Source of the DNA: Pseudomonadota bacterium
Lineage (GTDB): Bacteria > Desulfobacterota > Desulfobulbia > Desulfobulbales > Desulfocapsaceae
Direction: 5' to 3'
Assembly (NCBI GenBank): GCA_023412495.1
Contig: JAEYNP010000079.1
Span: 1-64,000 of the forward strand
Length of the DNA stretch: 64,000 nucleotides
Of the stretch, positions 17,994 through 26,103 are shown in pieces. The number at the start of each line of letters is the position of its first letter. The first letter of the stretch is position 1. Below the pieces are notes generated by a model that was not told the origin of the DNA, searched no databases, and saw only the letters and a list, made by a program, of their open reading frames with translations. The position numbers and the translations under genes are program-made.

Positions 17994-19118
17994 CTATTTT
18001 TCCGTCAGCAGGCGGACGACGGTTTTATTATTTTCGCGGGCGCGATGCTGCATTTCCTGCAGTGCGGTATGGATGCGTGTGCGCAGCTCGTCGCGCATGC
18101 CCCAGGCCCGGTCGATCCTGGCGATCAGCTGTCCGGCGCTGATATTTTCCAAGCCCAGGGCCTCGAGCCGAAGCTCCTCAAGAAACCCCGATATTTTCGT
18201 CGCGTAGGGCAATCCCATGAAGGGGACGCCGGCCAGGGCGGAAAAAATCAGGAAATGCAGCCGCATGCCGACGGTGAAATCGAAATGCTTCATCAAGGTA
18301 ACCAGCTGCCCCGGCGAGTATTCGCGCCTCAGGACCGTTGCATGCTGGGCATGGCGCATTTGTGCCACCACGCCGTGGCTGTGCTGAACGTCATACATCC
18401 GGCGTTCGAGCGGAAAAAAAACCACCTCGGCCTCGAAACGGTCGATGAGAAAATCCGCGGCGTTGGCCACCAGGCGATGGTAATGCTCGATGTCTATGTC
18501 CGGCGCGGCCGGGCCCAGTTCGCGGACGGACAGACCGATCAGCCGGGCCTTCATGTCTAGCGCCTCGGCCAGAGGGATATCGCCCTGGCTCAGGGATTCG
18601 GGCTCCAGCAGAACCACCGGGTCGGCGGTCATCAATATTTCCTTCTGCACGCCGATCTCCTCGAAAAGCTGCAGACTCTGCCGGTCGCGCACCGTGATGG
18701 CCGCCACCGGGTTCAGCGCGTCGCGCACCAGCGATCTATTGTTGCGATCCTTGAGCGGTCCGGCACTGACGGCATAGACCATGACAGGGACACCCGCTTC
18801 ATGGGCAAGCACCACCTCCCGCAGGTAGGTTTCTGCCTCGGCATCGTAGAGAATCCCCCCGCCCCCAAGAATGAACAGGTCCAGTTCCTTGAGTACTTTC
18901 AACGCCTCATTGCGAGGTACATCGCGTGCCTGGACCACATGGTCGACATCGTGGTTGCGGCGCGTGTTTTCGGCGTCGCGCGTGAATACGGTGATCTCCA
19001 CCGGCATGCTTCGGCGCAGCTCCGTGACGATGACTTTCAGGATCGCCTCGTCTCCAAGGTTAAGACCGCCATAGGATCCGGATATTCCGACACGTTTCTT
19101 TTCCCGGTCTGCGCTCAT
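17994..19118 (-). CDS. Polysaccharide pyruvyl transferase-family protein (CsaB/WcaK type)
   Basis: 374 residues, GGAGG ribosome site. Typical motifs: GISGSYGGLNLGDEAILKVI at the N terminus, FILGGGGILYDAE near residue 100, VYAVSAGPLKD, AAITVRDRQSLQLFEEIGV, ADPVVLL and the late FDFTVGMRLHFLIFSALAGVPFMGLPY. The family adds pyruvate ketals to cell-surface glycans, but many members are of unknown function. First gene of a two-gene unit with the FAD oxidoreductase, diverging from the MFS gene. Confidence 0.85.
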   Translation of the reverse strand: MSADREKKRVGISGSYGGLNLGDEAILKVIVTELRRSMPVEITVFTRDAENTRRNHDVDHVVQARDVPRNEALKVLKELDLFILGGGGILYDAEAETYLREVVLAHEAGVPVMVYAVSAGPLKDRNNRSLVRDALNPVAAITVRDRQSLQLFEEIGVQKEILMTADPVVLLEPESLSQGDIPLAEALDMKARLIGLSVRELGPAAPDIDIEHYHRLVANAADFLIDRFEAEVVFFPLERRMYDVQHSHGVVAQMRHAQHATVLRREYSPGQLVTLMKHFDFTVGMRLHFLIFSALAGVPFMGLPYATKISGFLEELRLEALGLENISAGQLIARIDRAWGMRDELRTRIHTALQEMQHRARENNKTVVRLLTEK

Positions 19119-19421
19119 GGCAATCCTCCGTGTGTTCGAATTTTCTCAGCCGCAACATGACTGGCCGCCATAGTGGGCAAATGGGCTTGTTTACCTTCGC
19201 GAGTTTTCCCAAACTATAAAAAAGCTATGCAATCGGCTTCCGGCGACCATCGGGTATCGACGGCAATTCCTGTCGATTGAAACGGTATTTTCGGTTGAAT
19301 CGGCATGCAGGCCGTGATGGTGAAACTCCAAAGCTCTCCTGGTCTTGAGCAAGGGGCCGACTTATGTTCTTGGCGTGGCATTCTCTCTGATTCCAAATTT
19401 CAGTGGAAAACGGAGATTCGC
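19119..19421. other. Divergent intergenic region
   Basis: Separates the pyruvyltransferase-like gene (minus) from the MFS gene (plus). It must hold both promoters. I see no clear palindrome or open frame beyond antisense shadows. Confidence 0.5.
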
Positions 19422-20633
19422 ATGGCACCAGGCATTCGGGAGAATCTCAGACCTTTTTTGCTGCTTGTTCTTATAAATGGCTTTGTCGGCGCCATGGTCG
19501 GCATCGAACGCAGCATACTGCCCAACCTCGCTCAAGCTGAATTCGGCCTTGCCGCAAAAGCGACCGCCGTCTCCTTCCTGATCACCTTCGGAGCGGTGAA
19601 GGCTCTCGGCAATCTGCTGGCAGGGGGCCTTGCCGACCGTTTCGGCCGCAGGCGTGTTCTCCTCGCCGGCTGGCTGGCTGGTTTTCCGGTTCCGCTCATC
19701 GTGATTTTTGCCCCCGGCTGGGGGTGGATTGTTGTCGCCAACGCCCTGCTCGGCATAAACCAGGCGCTTTGCTGGTCGGCCACGGTCATCATGAAAATCG
19801 ATCTCGCCGGTCCCGGGAGCAGAGGGGTGGCGACGGCGGCAAACGAGTGGGCAGGCTATGTGGGAGTGGCCCTGGCGGCCTTGGCCTCCGGATGGCTAGC
19901 GGGGTTGTATGGCCTGCGGCCCGCCCCCTTTTATCTGGGTATCGGAATTGCGGCTGCCGGATTGTTGTTTTCTCTTTTCGCTCGAAACACCGGCGGAGAT
20001 ACAAGAGGTGAGGGTATCTCCGGCAGCCGGCGTAAAGTTTCCTCATTCTTGAAGGTCTTTGCCGTCACCTCCTGGAAAAACCGTACCCTTCTCGCCGCAA
20101 GCCAGGCAGGGCTGGTGACCAACCTGAAAGACGGAGTAATATGGGGCCTGGTGCCTATCTATCTGGCGGAACGGGGCCTTTCCTATCACCAGATCGGCCT
20201 GGTGGCCGCCGGGTACCCGCTGGTATGGGGATTCTGCCAGTTGGTCACCGGCCCCTTGAGCGACTGGTGGGGACGCAAATGGCTGATCGTTGCCGGTATG
20301 GGCATCCAGGGTGCGGGCCTGGCCCTCTTTCGTTTCAGCCAATCCTTTTCGCAGTGGTTGGGGGCCGCCGCCGCAATCGGCATCGGCACGGCAATGGTGT
20401 ATCCGCTGCTCCTTGCCGTCGTCTCCGATATCGCGGAGGATCGGTGGCGCGCCTCGGCTCTCGGCGTATACCGTTTCTGGCGCGACAGCGGCTACTTCCT
20501 GGCAGGGTTGGGAGTCGGGTATCTGGCCGATATGCTTGGAAGCGGCTCGACGTTTGCTTTGGTTTCGGCGATTCTGCTGCTTTCGACAGCCGTTTCGGCG
20601 ACGATGATGGGGGAAACGCACGGCCGGCAATAG
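19422..20633 (+). CDS. MFS transporter
   Basis: 403 residues from the ATG at 19,422, which has CGGAGA upstream. A longer in-frame reading starting at 19,305 has no ribosome site. Twelve hydrophobic segments. The loop 2-3 signature GGLADRFGRRR and the equivalent loop 8-9 GPLSDWWGRK are MFS hallmarks. The central loop around residue 195-215 is short and basic. The W-R-A-S-A-L-G-V-Y-R-F-W-R-D-S-G-Y near the end resembles drug-efflux-type subfamilies. Substrate unknown. Confidence 0.85.
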   Translation: MAPGIRENLRPFLLLVLINGFVGAMVGIERSILPNLAQAEFGLAAKATAVSFLITFGAVKALGNLLAGGLADRFGRRRVLLAGWLAGFPVPLIVIFAPGWGWIVVANALLGINQALCWSATVIMKIDLAGPGSRGVATAANEWAGYVGVALAALASGWLAGLYGLRPAPFYLGIGIAAAGLLFSLFARNTGGDTRGEGISGSRRKVSSFLKVFAVTSWKNRTLLAASQAGLVTNLKDGVIWGLVPIYLAERGLSYHQIGLVAAGYPLVWGFCQLVTGPLSDWWGRKWLIVAGMGIQGAGLALFRFSQSFSQWLGAAAAIGIGTAMVYPLLLAVVSDIAEDRWRASALGVYRFWRDSGYFLAGLGVGYLADMLGSGSTFALVSAILLLSTAVSATMMGETHGRQ

Positions 20634-20667
20634 GAGCGATTCGCCCTCGGATAAAGTGCGTTTCCGC

Positions 20668-21555
20668 TCAGGTTGCCAGCATGATTCTGGGGCCCGCCAG
20701 GTCCTGCCGGTCCCGTTCGGGGCTGCCGCCCTCCGGCCAGCTGTGACGATCTGCGGTCACAGGCATTTTCAGGATATCCCCGAGTCTGAGTTGATCGGGA
20801 TCCTGGAAGGCCGGCACCCCAATGGTGATCCTGTCCTGCGGGACATTGAGCCGCAGGGTGCCGTGGACCAGATCCGGCCAGGAGAAAATGGTCGACCAGT
20901 TCGAGTCGGTCTCCTGCTGCACGATCGAGTGATGGATGCCGTGCATGCGCGGGGTGACGATGAGCCTGACCAGTTTCCGCTCGAATCCGATCGGCAGCCT
21001 GATGTTCGAGTGGTGGAACAGGATGGCGAGCAGGGTCAGCAACTGCCAGGTGGAGAGCGCGAGCGGCGAGATTCCCAGAAAAAACACCTGGGCTCCCCGC
21101 CACGGTGCCGACAGCAGCATCTCCACGGGATGGAACCGCAGCGCGGTGGAAGCGTCCAGGTCCAGATCCACATGATGCGTCTGGTGCAGGCGCCAGAGCA
21201 GGGGAACCCGGTGGGTCAGATAATGCCAGATGAACAGGGTGTAATCCAGCAGCACCACGGAAAGACAGACATCTGCCCAAGCCGGCAGGCGAACCGTCCT
21301 GAGCAGGCCGAAATTGCGCCGCTCCCCCTGCTTCATGAGATACCCGGTCAAGGGCTTTTCCGAAGCCCGGATGGTGGCCGCCGTGGTGACGGACATGAAG
21401 AGATTCCGGATATTGCGCCTGATCTTGTCCTGCCGCGTCTTTCTCAACGGCCGCCTGTTCTCGAAATACAGGATGGCGATGCCGGTGCCGACGATCAAAA
21501 GACCGCTCAGCCACCCCGGGGGCTCACGGTCCAGCAGGCCCGGCTTCTTGTTCAT
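20668..21555 (-). CDS. Fatty acid hydroxylase / sterol desaturase-family membrane enzyme
   Basis: 295 residues from the ATG at 21,555 (AAGGAG ribosome site). The di-iron histidine clusters of the family are visible: HYLTHR, HQTHHVD, RFHPVE and the late MHGIHHS, spaced by hydrophobic helices. These integral-membrane enzymes hydroxylate or desaturate lipids using O2 and reductant, so some oxygen exposure is implied. The start lies inside the end of the upstream DUF1440 gene (32-bp overlap), which makes translational coupling likely. Confidence 0.82.
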   Translation of the reverse strand: MNKKPGLLDREPPGWLSGLLIVGTGIAILYFENRRPLRKTRQDKIRRNIRNLFMSVTTAATIRASEKPLTGYLMKQGERRNFGLLRTVRLPAWADVCLSVVLLDYTLFIWHYLTHRVPLLWRLHQTHHVDLDLDASTALRFHPVEMLLSAPWRGAQVFFLGISPLALSTWQLLTLLAILFHHSNIRLPIGFERKLVRLIVTPRMHGIHHSIVQQETDSNWSTIFSWPDLVHGTLRLNVPQDRITIGVPAFQDPDQLRLGDILKMPVTADRHSWPEGGSPERDRQDLAGPRIMLAT

Positions 21556-22105
21556 GGCCGTATCTCCTTTTTGTTTCAGCACGCGAGGCGATTTCGCCCG
21601 TTTTCTCCATAAACCTCGGCGCCAGCCGATGGACGGCTTCCGCCGTCAGGGTCCAGGCGATATGGTTGCCGAGCTCCTTGACGTTTATCTGCCAGGGGAT
21701 TTTCTGTATTCCCGGCGACACCCCCATAAGCGGGGCCATCGCCCCGTCGCAGCCAAAGAAAAACGGCACGGCGAAGGGGAGCCCCATGGCGTTGCGGACA
21801 GCGGGCAGCCTTTGCCGGAGTCCGGCATAGATGAGACCCCACATGACCCCGTACGTCACGCCGAACACCGCCCGCGACCTGCGTTTCTGCGCTTCGGTGA
21901 GTTCATGGCCGACGATCTTGCGGGCAAAGTGCGGCCCGGCCATTTTGTGGGCGGAATCCTCGCGGACCTGTTTTTCCCGGCGTTTCTGCTCCGCGCTGAC
22001 CAGCCGGTCGGTGAGCTTTTCCAGTTGCCCCACCACGACTCCGGCCAGCAGTCCGGAGATCACTCCGGTCAGGATTGTCCGGGAGGGGAAAGGTTTTGTT
22101 TTCAT
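21524..22105 (-). CDS. DUF1440/YagU-like inner-membrane protein
   Basis: 193 residues from the ATG at 22,105 with AGGAGG five bases upstream. Hydrophobic segments near residues 10-28 (TGVISGLLAGVVVGQL) and in the second half (AVFGVTYGVMWGLIYAG, VPFFFGCDGAMAPLMGV) match the DUF1440 pattern, including H-x-x-x-W near LGNHIAWTLTAEAVHR. Family role is poorly known (E. coli YagU affects acid resistance). First gene of a two-gene unit with the lipid hydroxylase. Confidence 0.65.
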   Translation of the reverse strand: MKTKPFPSRTILTGVISGLLAGVVVGQLEKLTDRLVSAEQKRREKQVREDSAHKMAGPHFARKIVGHELTEAQKRRSRAVFGVTYGVMWGLIYAGLRQRLPAVRNAMGLPFAVPFFFGCDGAMAPLMGVSPGIQKIPWQINVKELGNHIAWTLTAEAVHRLAPRFMEKTGEIASRAETKRRYGHEQEAGPAGP

Positions 22106-22533
22106 AAAGACCTCCTGTGCAAAAGTGGCTGACAATCCTCAATGCATCCTGTCACAGGGAAGACGCATTCGGCTGTTACAAAATTAAATCAGAATAGGCG
22201 TGGGCAGTGCAATACGGTAGATCGTGTAAATTGCCTCTGCATGGACATCAGATTTAGAAAGAAGATTCCTTCTACGTCATTGCCCGGGCATTTCCGACTG
22301 TTCCCAAGGCGAGGGAGGCTCGAAGGAGGGTGGGGTTGAGGAGAAGTAATAGCTTTATAAAGTAGGGAATGCCGATGAACAGTGATTAACATGATAGGAC
22401 ACCAGCTTCACCGGAACCCCGCATGACGGCTCCCGGTCACATTGTCATGGCTGGAGAGATTGCCATAAGGAGGCGAAAGGGAGTGGGCGACATCGCCGGA
22501 ATGTCCCGATCATCAATCAAAGGAGCAATGACT
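22106..22533. other. Intergenic region without gene
   Basis: No supported gene. The short CCCCGCATGACGGCTCCCG block at about 22,416-22,434 is also found, slightly varied, near 29,397-29,415. The promoters of the DUF1440 gene (minus) and the isochorismatase gene (plus) must lie here. Confidence 0.45.
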
Positions 22534-23157
22534 ATGAGCAACTCGTTCAAGTATACGCGTCTTTCGAAAGACGACACAGCCTGTTTGCTGGTGGACCACC
22601 AGTCGGGCCTGATCTCCCTGGTGCAGGACTTTTCGCCGGGAGAGTTCAAGAACAACGTGCTGGCGCTGGCGGCCAGCGCCAAGTACTTCAATCTTCCCAC
22701 GATCCTGACGACCAGCTTCGAGAACGGGCCGAACGGCCCATTGGTGCCGGAGCTCAAGGAGCTGTTCCCGGATGCGCCGTACATCGCCCGCCCCGGCAAC
22801 ATCAATGCCTGGGATAACGAAGAATTTGTCGACGCGGTGCGCAAGACCGGACGCAGGCAACTGATCATCGCGGGCGTGGTCACCGAGGTCTGCGTAGCTT
22901 TTCCCGCCCTGTCGGCCGTCGAGGCGGGATACGATGTTTTCGTGGTCACCGATGCCTCTGGCACGTTCAACGAAGTCACCCGTCACGCAGCCTGGGCGCG
23001 CATGAGTGCGGCCGGCGTGCAATTGATGAACTGGTTCGGCGTGGCCTGTGAGCTGCACCGCGACTGGCGCAACGACATCGAGGGGCTCGGCGCGCTCTTT
23101 TCCGAATACATTCCGAATTATCGGAACTTGATTACAAGCTACATGTCCAAAAAATAG
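22534..23157 (+). CDS. Isochorismatase-like cysteine hydrolase, YcaC type
   Basis: 207 residues. Two in-frame ATGs (22,528 and 22,534) follow AAAGGAGC. The second has better spacing. Family features: ACLLVDHQSGL with the catalytic Asp21, RPGNINAWDN typical of YcaC proteins, and IIAGVVTEVCVAFPA with the nucleophile Cys120. The fold hydrolyses amides, imides or vinyl ethers; YcaC-type members have no settled substrate. A paralogue lies at 32.4 kb. Alone on its strand, ended by the terminator at 23,260. Confidence 0.85.
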   Translation: MSNSFKYTRLSKDDTACLLVDHQSGLISLVQDFSPGEFKNNVLALAASAKYFNLPTILTTSFENGPNGPLVPELKELFPDAPYIARPGNINAWDNEEFVDAVRKTGRRQLIIAGVVTEVCVAFPALSAVEAGYDVFVVTDASGTFNEVTRHAAWARMSAAGVQLMNWFGVACELHRDWRNDIEGLGALFSEYIPNYRNLITSYMSKK

Positions 23158-23259
23158 CAAAGTGCAGCGTGTTATCGCCCCGGCATCGGCGACGGCGGAA
23201 AACGTCTCCCGCACCTGTTGGGCGTTGAGCTGCTGCATCTTCACCCGTCACGCAACCCC

Positions 23260-23290
23260 AAAAAGGCGCCCCCTGCCGGAGACGCCTTTT
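23260..23290. terminator. Bidirectional rho-independent terminator
   Basis: AAAAAGGCG, a 14-base loop, then CGCCTTTT. The T tract on one strand and the A tract on the other let it serve both the isochorismatase gene (plus) and the bacterioferritin gene (minus), which converge here. Confidence 0.75.
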
Positions 23291-23313
23291 CAGACGGAAA
23301 AGGACGAAACCGA

Positions 23314-23817
23314 TTACTCGGCGCCGGGGCCGCCCATCGCCCGGCGGGCCTTGCTCCGTTCGATGGACTGGAGGGCCAGATATTCCTTGCCGAAACGCTT
23401 CAGGTTGGAGATTTCGTTGTCGTACTGGTCGTAGTGGCGTTCCTCGTCGATCACCAGCTGCTCGAACAGCTTCTTCGACACCGAGTCGGCATTGGCGCTG
23501 CACTCGTTGGCCCAGCGATTGTAGTCCATAGCACTCTGCTCCTCCATGCCTCTCGCCATGTCGAGCATCTTCTCAACATCCTTGACGCTCTTGACCTCGC
23601 CCGAAGCTTTCATCTGCACGTCGCCGCCCAGAAACAGGATGCGCTCCGCCAGGGCTTCCACGTGCAGCATCTCCTCGATCGCAGTCTTCTTGAAGAGGTC
23701 GGCCAGCAGGTCAAACCCCTGGTCGTCGCAGTGGAAATGGAAATACATATACTGGTGCAGGGCGGCGATTTCGTCGGCAACGGCCTTATTCAGCAATTCG
23801 ACACTTTTCTCATGCAT
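23314..23817 (-). CDS. Bacterioferritin-type ferritin
   Basis: 167 residues, GAGGAGATCACC before the ATG. Ferritin four-helix pattern: Glu in ADEIAALHQYMYFH, then AIEEMLHVEALAERILFLGG with the E-x-x-H metal pair and the Met that in bacterioferritin ligates haem, then DYNRWANECSANADSV and EQLVIDEERHYDQYD. It stores iron and detoxifies it by ferroxidase chemistry. The C-terminal AMGGPGAE tail is unstructured. Single gene. Confidence 0.88.
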   Translation of the reverse strand: MHEKSVELLNKAVADEIAALHQYMYFHFHCDDQGFDLLADLFKKTAIEEMLHVEALAERILFLGGDVQMKASGEVKSVKDVEKMLDMARGMEEQSAMDYNRWANECSANADSVSKKLFEQLVIDEERHYDQYDNEISNLKRFGKEYLALQSIERSKARRAMGGPGAE

Positions 23818-23958
23818 TGGTGATCTCCTCTTTTTTCATAATGAAAATACAGCTGTTCTTTCACCTGCAAAACAGATGGAATTATATTGTCAGTTGGTAT
23901 TGCATGCAATATTTGGGACGAAATATTGAAGATAACAATTACTAGGGTGCACTCCGTA

Positions 23959-23974
23959 CACCAGGTGCATGGAA
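23959..23974. repeat. Short shared block CACCAGGTGCATGGAA, copy 1
   Basis: The same 16 bases occur at 29,377-29,392, both preceded by CTCCG. At the second site the block is part of a small hairpin. Function unknown; possibly remnants of an older intergenic repeat. Confidence 0.35.
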
Positions 23975-24001
23975 ATGCCCTCGAATCCGGAAAGTGAGAC
24001 C

Positions 24002-24029
24002 GGAGATATCTTGACATCAAGATATCTCC
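24002..24029. promoter_or_regulatory. MarR-family operator O1 (13-bp perfect arms)
   Basis: Arms GGAGATATCTTGA and TCAAGATATCTCC separated by CA, ending 16 bases before the marR-like start codon. The core ATCTTGA-C-ATCAAGAT is shared with the palindrome at 24,506. Binding here would block the regulator's own transcription or translation start, so autoregulation is expected. Confidence 0.8.
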
Positions 24030-24045
24030 TCTTAACGTATTCCCC

Positions 24046-24477
24046 ATGAAAAACGCACCTCACATACGATTGATATTGTGGAAGGCGGCAAAGGCCGTCG
24101 AGAAAGTTGACCGGCGGAGCATCGCCGGTACCGGGCTGCACCTGAGCGACTTCCAGATCCTGGAAGTCCTGCTGCACAAGGGGCCGCAACCGCTGAACGT
24201 CATCGGCGAGAAGGTGCTGCTCACCAGCGGGTCGATGACAGCCGCCGCGAATCGACTGGAAAACAAGGGGCTGGTCCAGCGAATCCAGGATCCCCACGAC
24301 GGTCGTTTCTTCTTCGTCCATCTGACCGAGGATGGGCGGCGCGTCATTGGCGAGGCCTTCGCCAGGCACGAAAAAAACCTTGAGGAAATCGTCGAGGTGC
24401 TGACGCCAGAAGAATGCGGCGAACTGGTGCGGCTGCTGAAAAAGATCGGCTACAGGGCCGAGAGTTTGATTCCTTGA
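24046..24477 (+). CDS. MarR-family regulator, MhqR-like
   Basis: 143 residues. The winged-helix core is clear: LSDFQILEVLLHKGPQPLNVIGEKVLLTSGSMTAAANRLENKGLVQR (helices 2-4), then the wing DPHDGRFFFVHLTEDGRR. The palindromes upstream (24,002) and downstream (24,506) share a core. The next gene is a fusion of a ring-cleaving-type dioxygenase and a hydrolase, the same two activities controlled by MhqR in Bacillus subtilis in response to quinones. I infer a quinone or electrophile sensor. Few Cys are present, so a YodB-like thiol switch is unlikely. Confidence 0.82.
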   Translation: MKNAPHIRLILWKAAKAVEKVDRRSIAGTGLHLSDFQILEVLLHKGPQPLNVIGEKVLLTSGSMTAAANRLENKGLVQRIQDPHDGRFFFVHLTEDGRRVIGEAFARHEKNLEEIVEVLTPEECGELVRLLKKIGYRAESLIP

Positions 24478-24505
24478 GCGGGAGCCGCAATTTCTTTAAC
24501 TCCAT

Positions 24506-24521
24506 ATCTTGATATCAAGAT
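24506..24521. promoter_or_regulatory. MarR-family operator O2
   Basis: Perfect palindrome ATCTTGATATCAAGAT, 19 bases upstream of the dioxygenase-hydrolase start. It matches the core of O1 at 24,002 except for the central base. The ATCT-N8-AGAT layout resembles, from memory, the MhqR box of Bacillus. Confidence 0.8.
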
Positions 24522-24540
24522 TTTTTGCAAGAGGTGACCC

Positions 24541-26100
24541 ATGAACCGTCAAACCATATCCGGTATCCATCATATAACCGCCATAAGCAGCTCGGCCAGG
24601 GAAAACCTGGCCTTCTACGAGAAGACCCTGGGCCTGCGGCTGGTGAAGCAGACTGTCAATTTCGACGATCCCACGACCTATCATCTCTACTATGGCGATG
24701 ATAGGGGCACGCCTGGAACCATCCTCACTTTTTTCCCCTGGGAGAGGCTGCCGCAGGGGAATCTCGCAGCCGGGATGGTGACGGCGGTGGCCTTTGCCGT
24801 GCCTAAAGACTCCCTGGATTTCTGGCTCGATCGGCTGAAGGCCGCGGGGATCCGGATCGAGACCGCCGAGCGCTTCGGCGAGCCGGTAGTCAGTTTTGCC
24901 GATCCGCACGGCCTGCCCCTGGAACTCGTCGGGATGGCCCGCCCGCCGGGAGCCGTGGGCCGGGAAATCGGCGAGGTGCCGAAGGAGCATGCCATCACCG
25001 GCTTTCATTCCGCAACCGCCACTTTGCAAGTCCTGGAGCCGATCAGGTCACTCCTCCAGGAGGCAATGGGCATGACCCTGTTCGGCCAAGAAGGGAACCG
25101 TTACCGGTTCCGGATGAACGATCCTGATGCCTCCGGCCAGGTGTATGACGTCATCGTCGACCCCGTGGCCCGTGCAGGCAGAGCGGGAACCGGAACCGTC
25201 CACCATATCGCCTTCCGAACCGAGGACGATGCGGCCCAGCTGCAGTGGCAATCCCTGCTGAGAAGCTCGGGATATGGCGTGACGGAGGTCAGAGACCGGC
25301 AGTATTTCCGCTCCATCTATTTTCATTCGCCGGGCGGGGTGCTCTTCGAGATCGCGACGGATGAGCCGGGATTTGCAGTGGACGAGAGTCCGGAGGAGCT
25401 GGGCAGCTCCCTGAAGCTGCCTCCGCAATACCAACTCTCCCGGTTCGACATCGCCCGGCACCTCCCTCCTCTGCGGGCGGAGGATTTCCGGCACGTCTTC
25501 CGCGCACCCGAGGGCGCCGATGACGGCTGGACGACGGTCGCCCTGCACGGCACCGGCGGCGATGAACACGATCTCCTGGAACTAGCGGGGCAGGTGAACC
25601 CTGCCGCCGCCGTCATCGGGGTCAGGGGCAGGGTGCTGGAGAACGGAATGGCCCGGTTTTTCAAACGGCTGGCCGAGAACGTCCTCGACGAGCGGGATGT
25701 GATAGAGCGCGCCCATGAGCTGGCGGAGTTCCTGGGCGATGCCGCATCCCGCTACGGCCGCAGGGGTGACCGGCTCGCCGCCCTGGGTTATTCCAACGGG
25801 GCCAACATGGCGGCCGCAATGCACTTGCTCCGGCCGGAGGTCTTTGCCCGGGCTATTCTCCTCCGGCCCATGCTGCCGCTGCAGAGCCCGGATCTCCCTG
25901 ATCTGCAGGGGAAGGAGATCCTCGTGCTGAGGGGCGACCATGATCGGGTCATTCCTTCGGAGAGCACCGACCGGCTGGTGGAAAGACTGCAGGAGGCCGG
26001 GGCCCGGCTCACCGTCAGGACGATCGACGCCGGTCATGAAATCACCGCGGAGGATGTCGGGGAGATCAGGCGCTGGATTGCGGAGCGGCGGCGAGACTGA
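24541..26100 (+). CDS. Fused glyoxalase-fold ring-cleaving dioxygenase and alpha/beta hydrolase (MhqO-MhqD-like)
   Basis: 519 residues. Residues 1-305 form a double vicinal-oxygen-chelate protein of the MhqO/MhqA type: ISGIHHITAISSSARENLAFYEKTLGLRLVKQTVNFDD at the start, and a second metal-site motif TVHHIAF (His221/His222), then a late GVLFEIATDEPG bearing the metal Glu. Residues 320-519 form an MhqD-like carboxylesterase: ALHGTGGDEHD oxyanion region, nucleophile GYSNG (Ser418), GDHDRVIP (acid near 468) and DAGHEI (His499). In Bacillus these are separate proteins. The ribosome site is weak (GAGGTG). It shares operators with the MarR gene. Probable role: detoxifying quinone-like compounds. 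Confidence 0.85.
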   Translation: MNRQTISGIHHITAISSSARENLAFYEKTLGLRLVKQTVNFDDPTTYHLYYGDDRGTPGTILTFFPWERLPQGNLAAGMVTAVAFAVPKDSLDFWLDRLKAAGIRIETAERFGEPVVSFADPHGLPLELVGMARPPGAVGREIGEVPKEHAITGFHSATATLQVLEPIRSLLQEAMGMTLFGQEGNRYRFRMNDPDASGQVYDVIVDPVARAGRAGTGTVHHIAFRTEDDAAQLQWQSLLRSSGYGVTEVRDRQYFRSIYFHSPGGVLFEIATDEPGFAVDESPEELGSSLKLPPQYQLSRFDIARHLPPLRAEDFRHVFRAPEGADDGWTTVALHGTGGDEHDLLELAGQVNPAAAVIGVRGRVLENGMARFFKRLAENVLDERDVIERAHELAEFLGDAASRYGRRGDRLAALGYSNGANMAAAMHLLRPEVFARAILLRPMLPLQSPDLPDLQGKEILVLRGDHDRVIPSESTDRLVERLQEAGARLTVRTIDAGHEITAEDVGEIRRWIAERRRD

Positions 26101-26103
26101 CCG

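Noticed and set aside
16215..18560. 781-residue open frame on the plus strand
   Set aside because: Antisense shadow of the FAD oxidoreductase and pyruvyltransferase-like genes, both of which carry clear family motifs; no ribosome site and no recognisable domain.
24541..26100. Two separate genes joined by a sequencing error
   Set aside because: The linker region (residues 305-320) reads smoothly in frame with no internal start plus ribosome site, so a real fusion is the simpler view.
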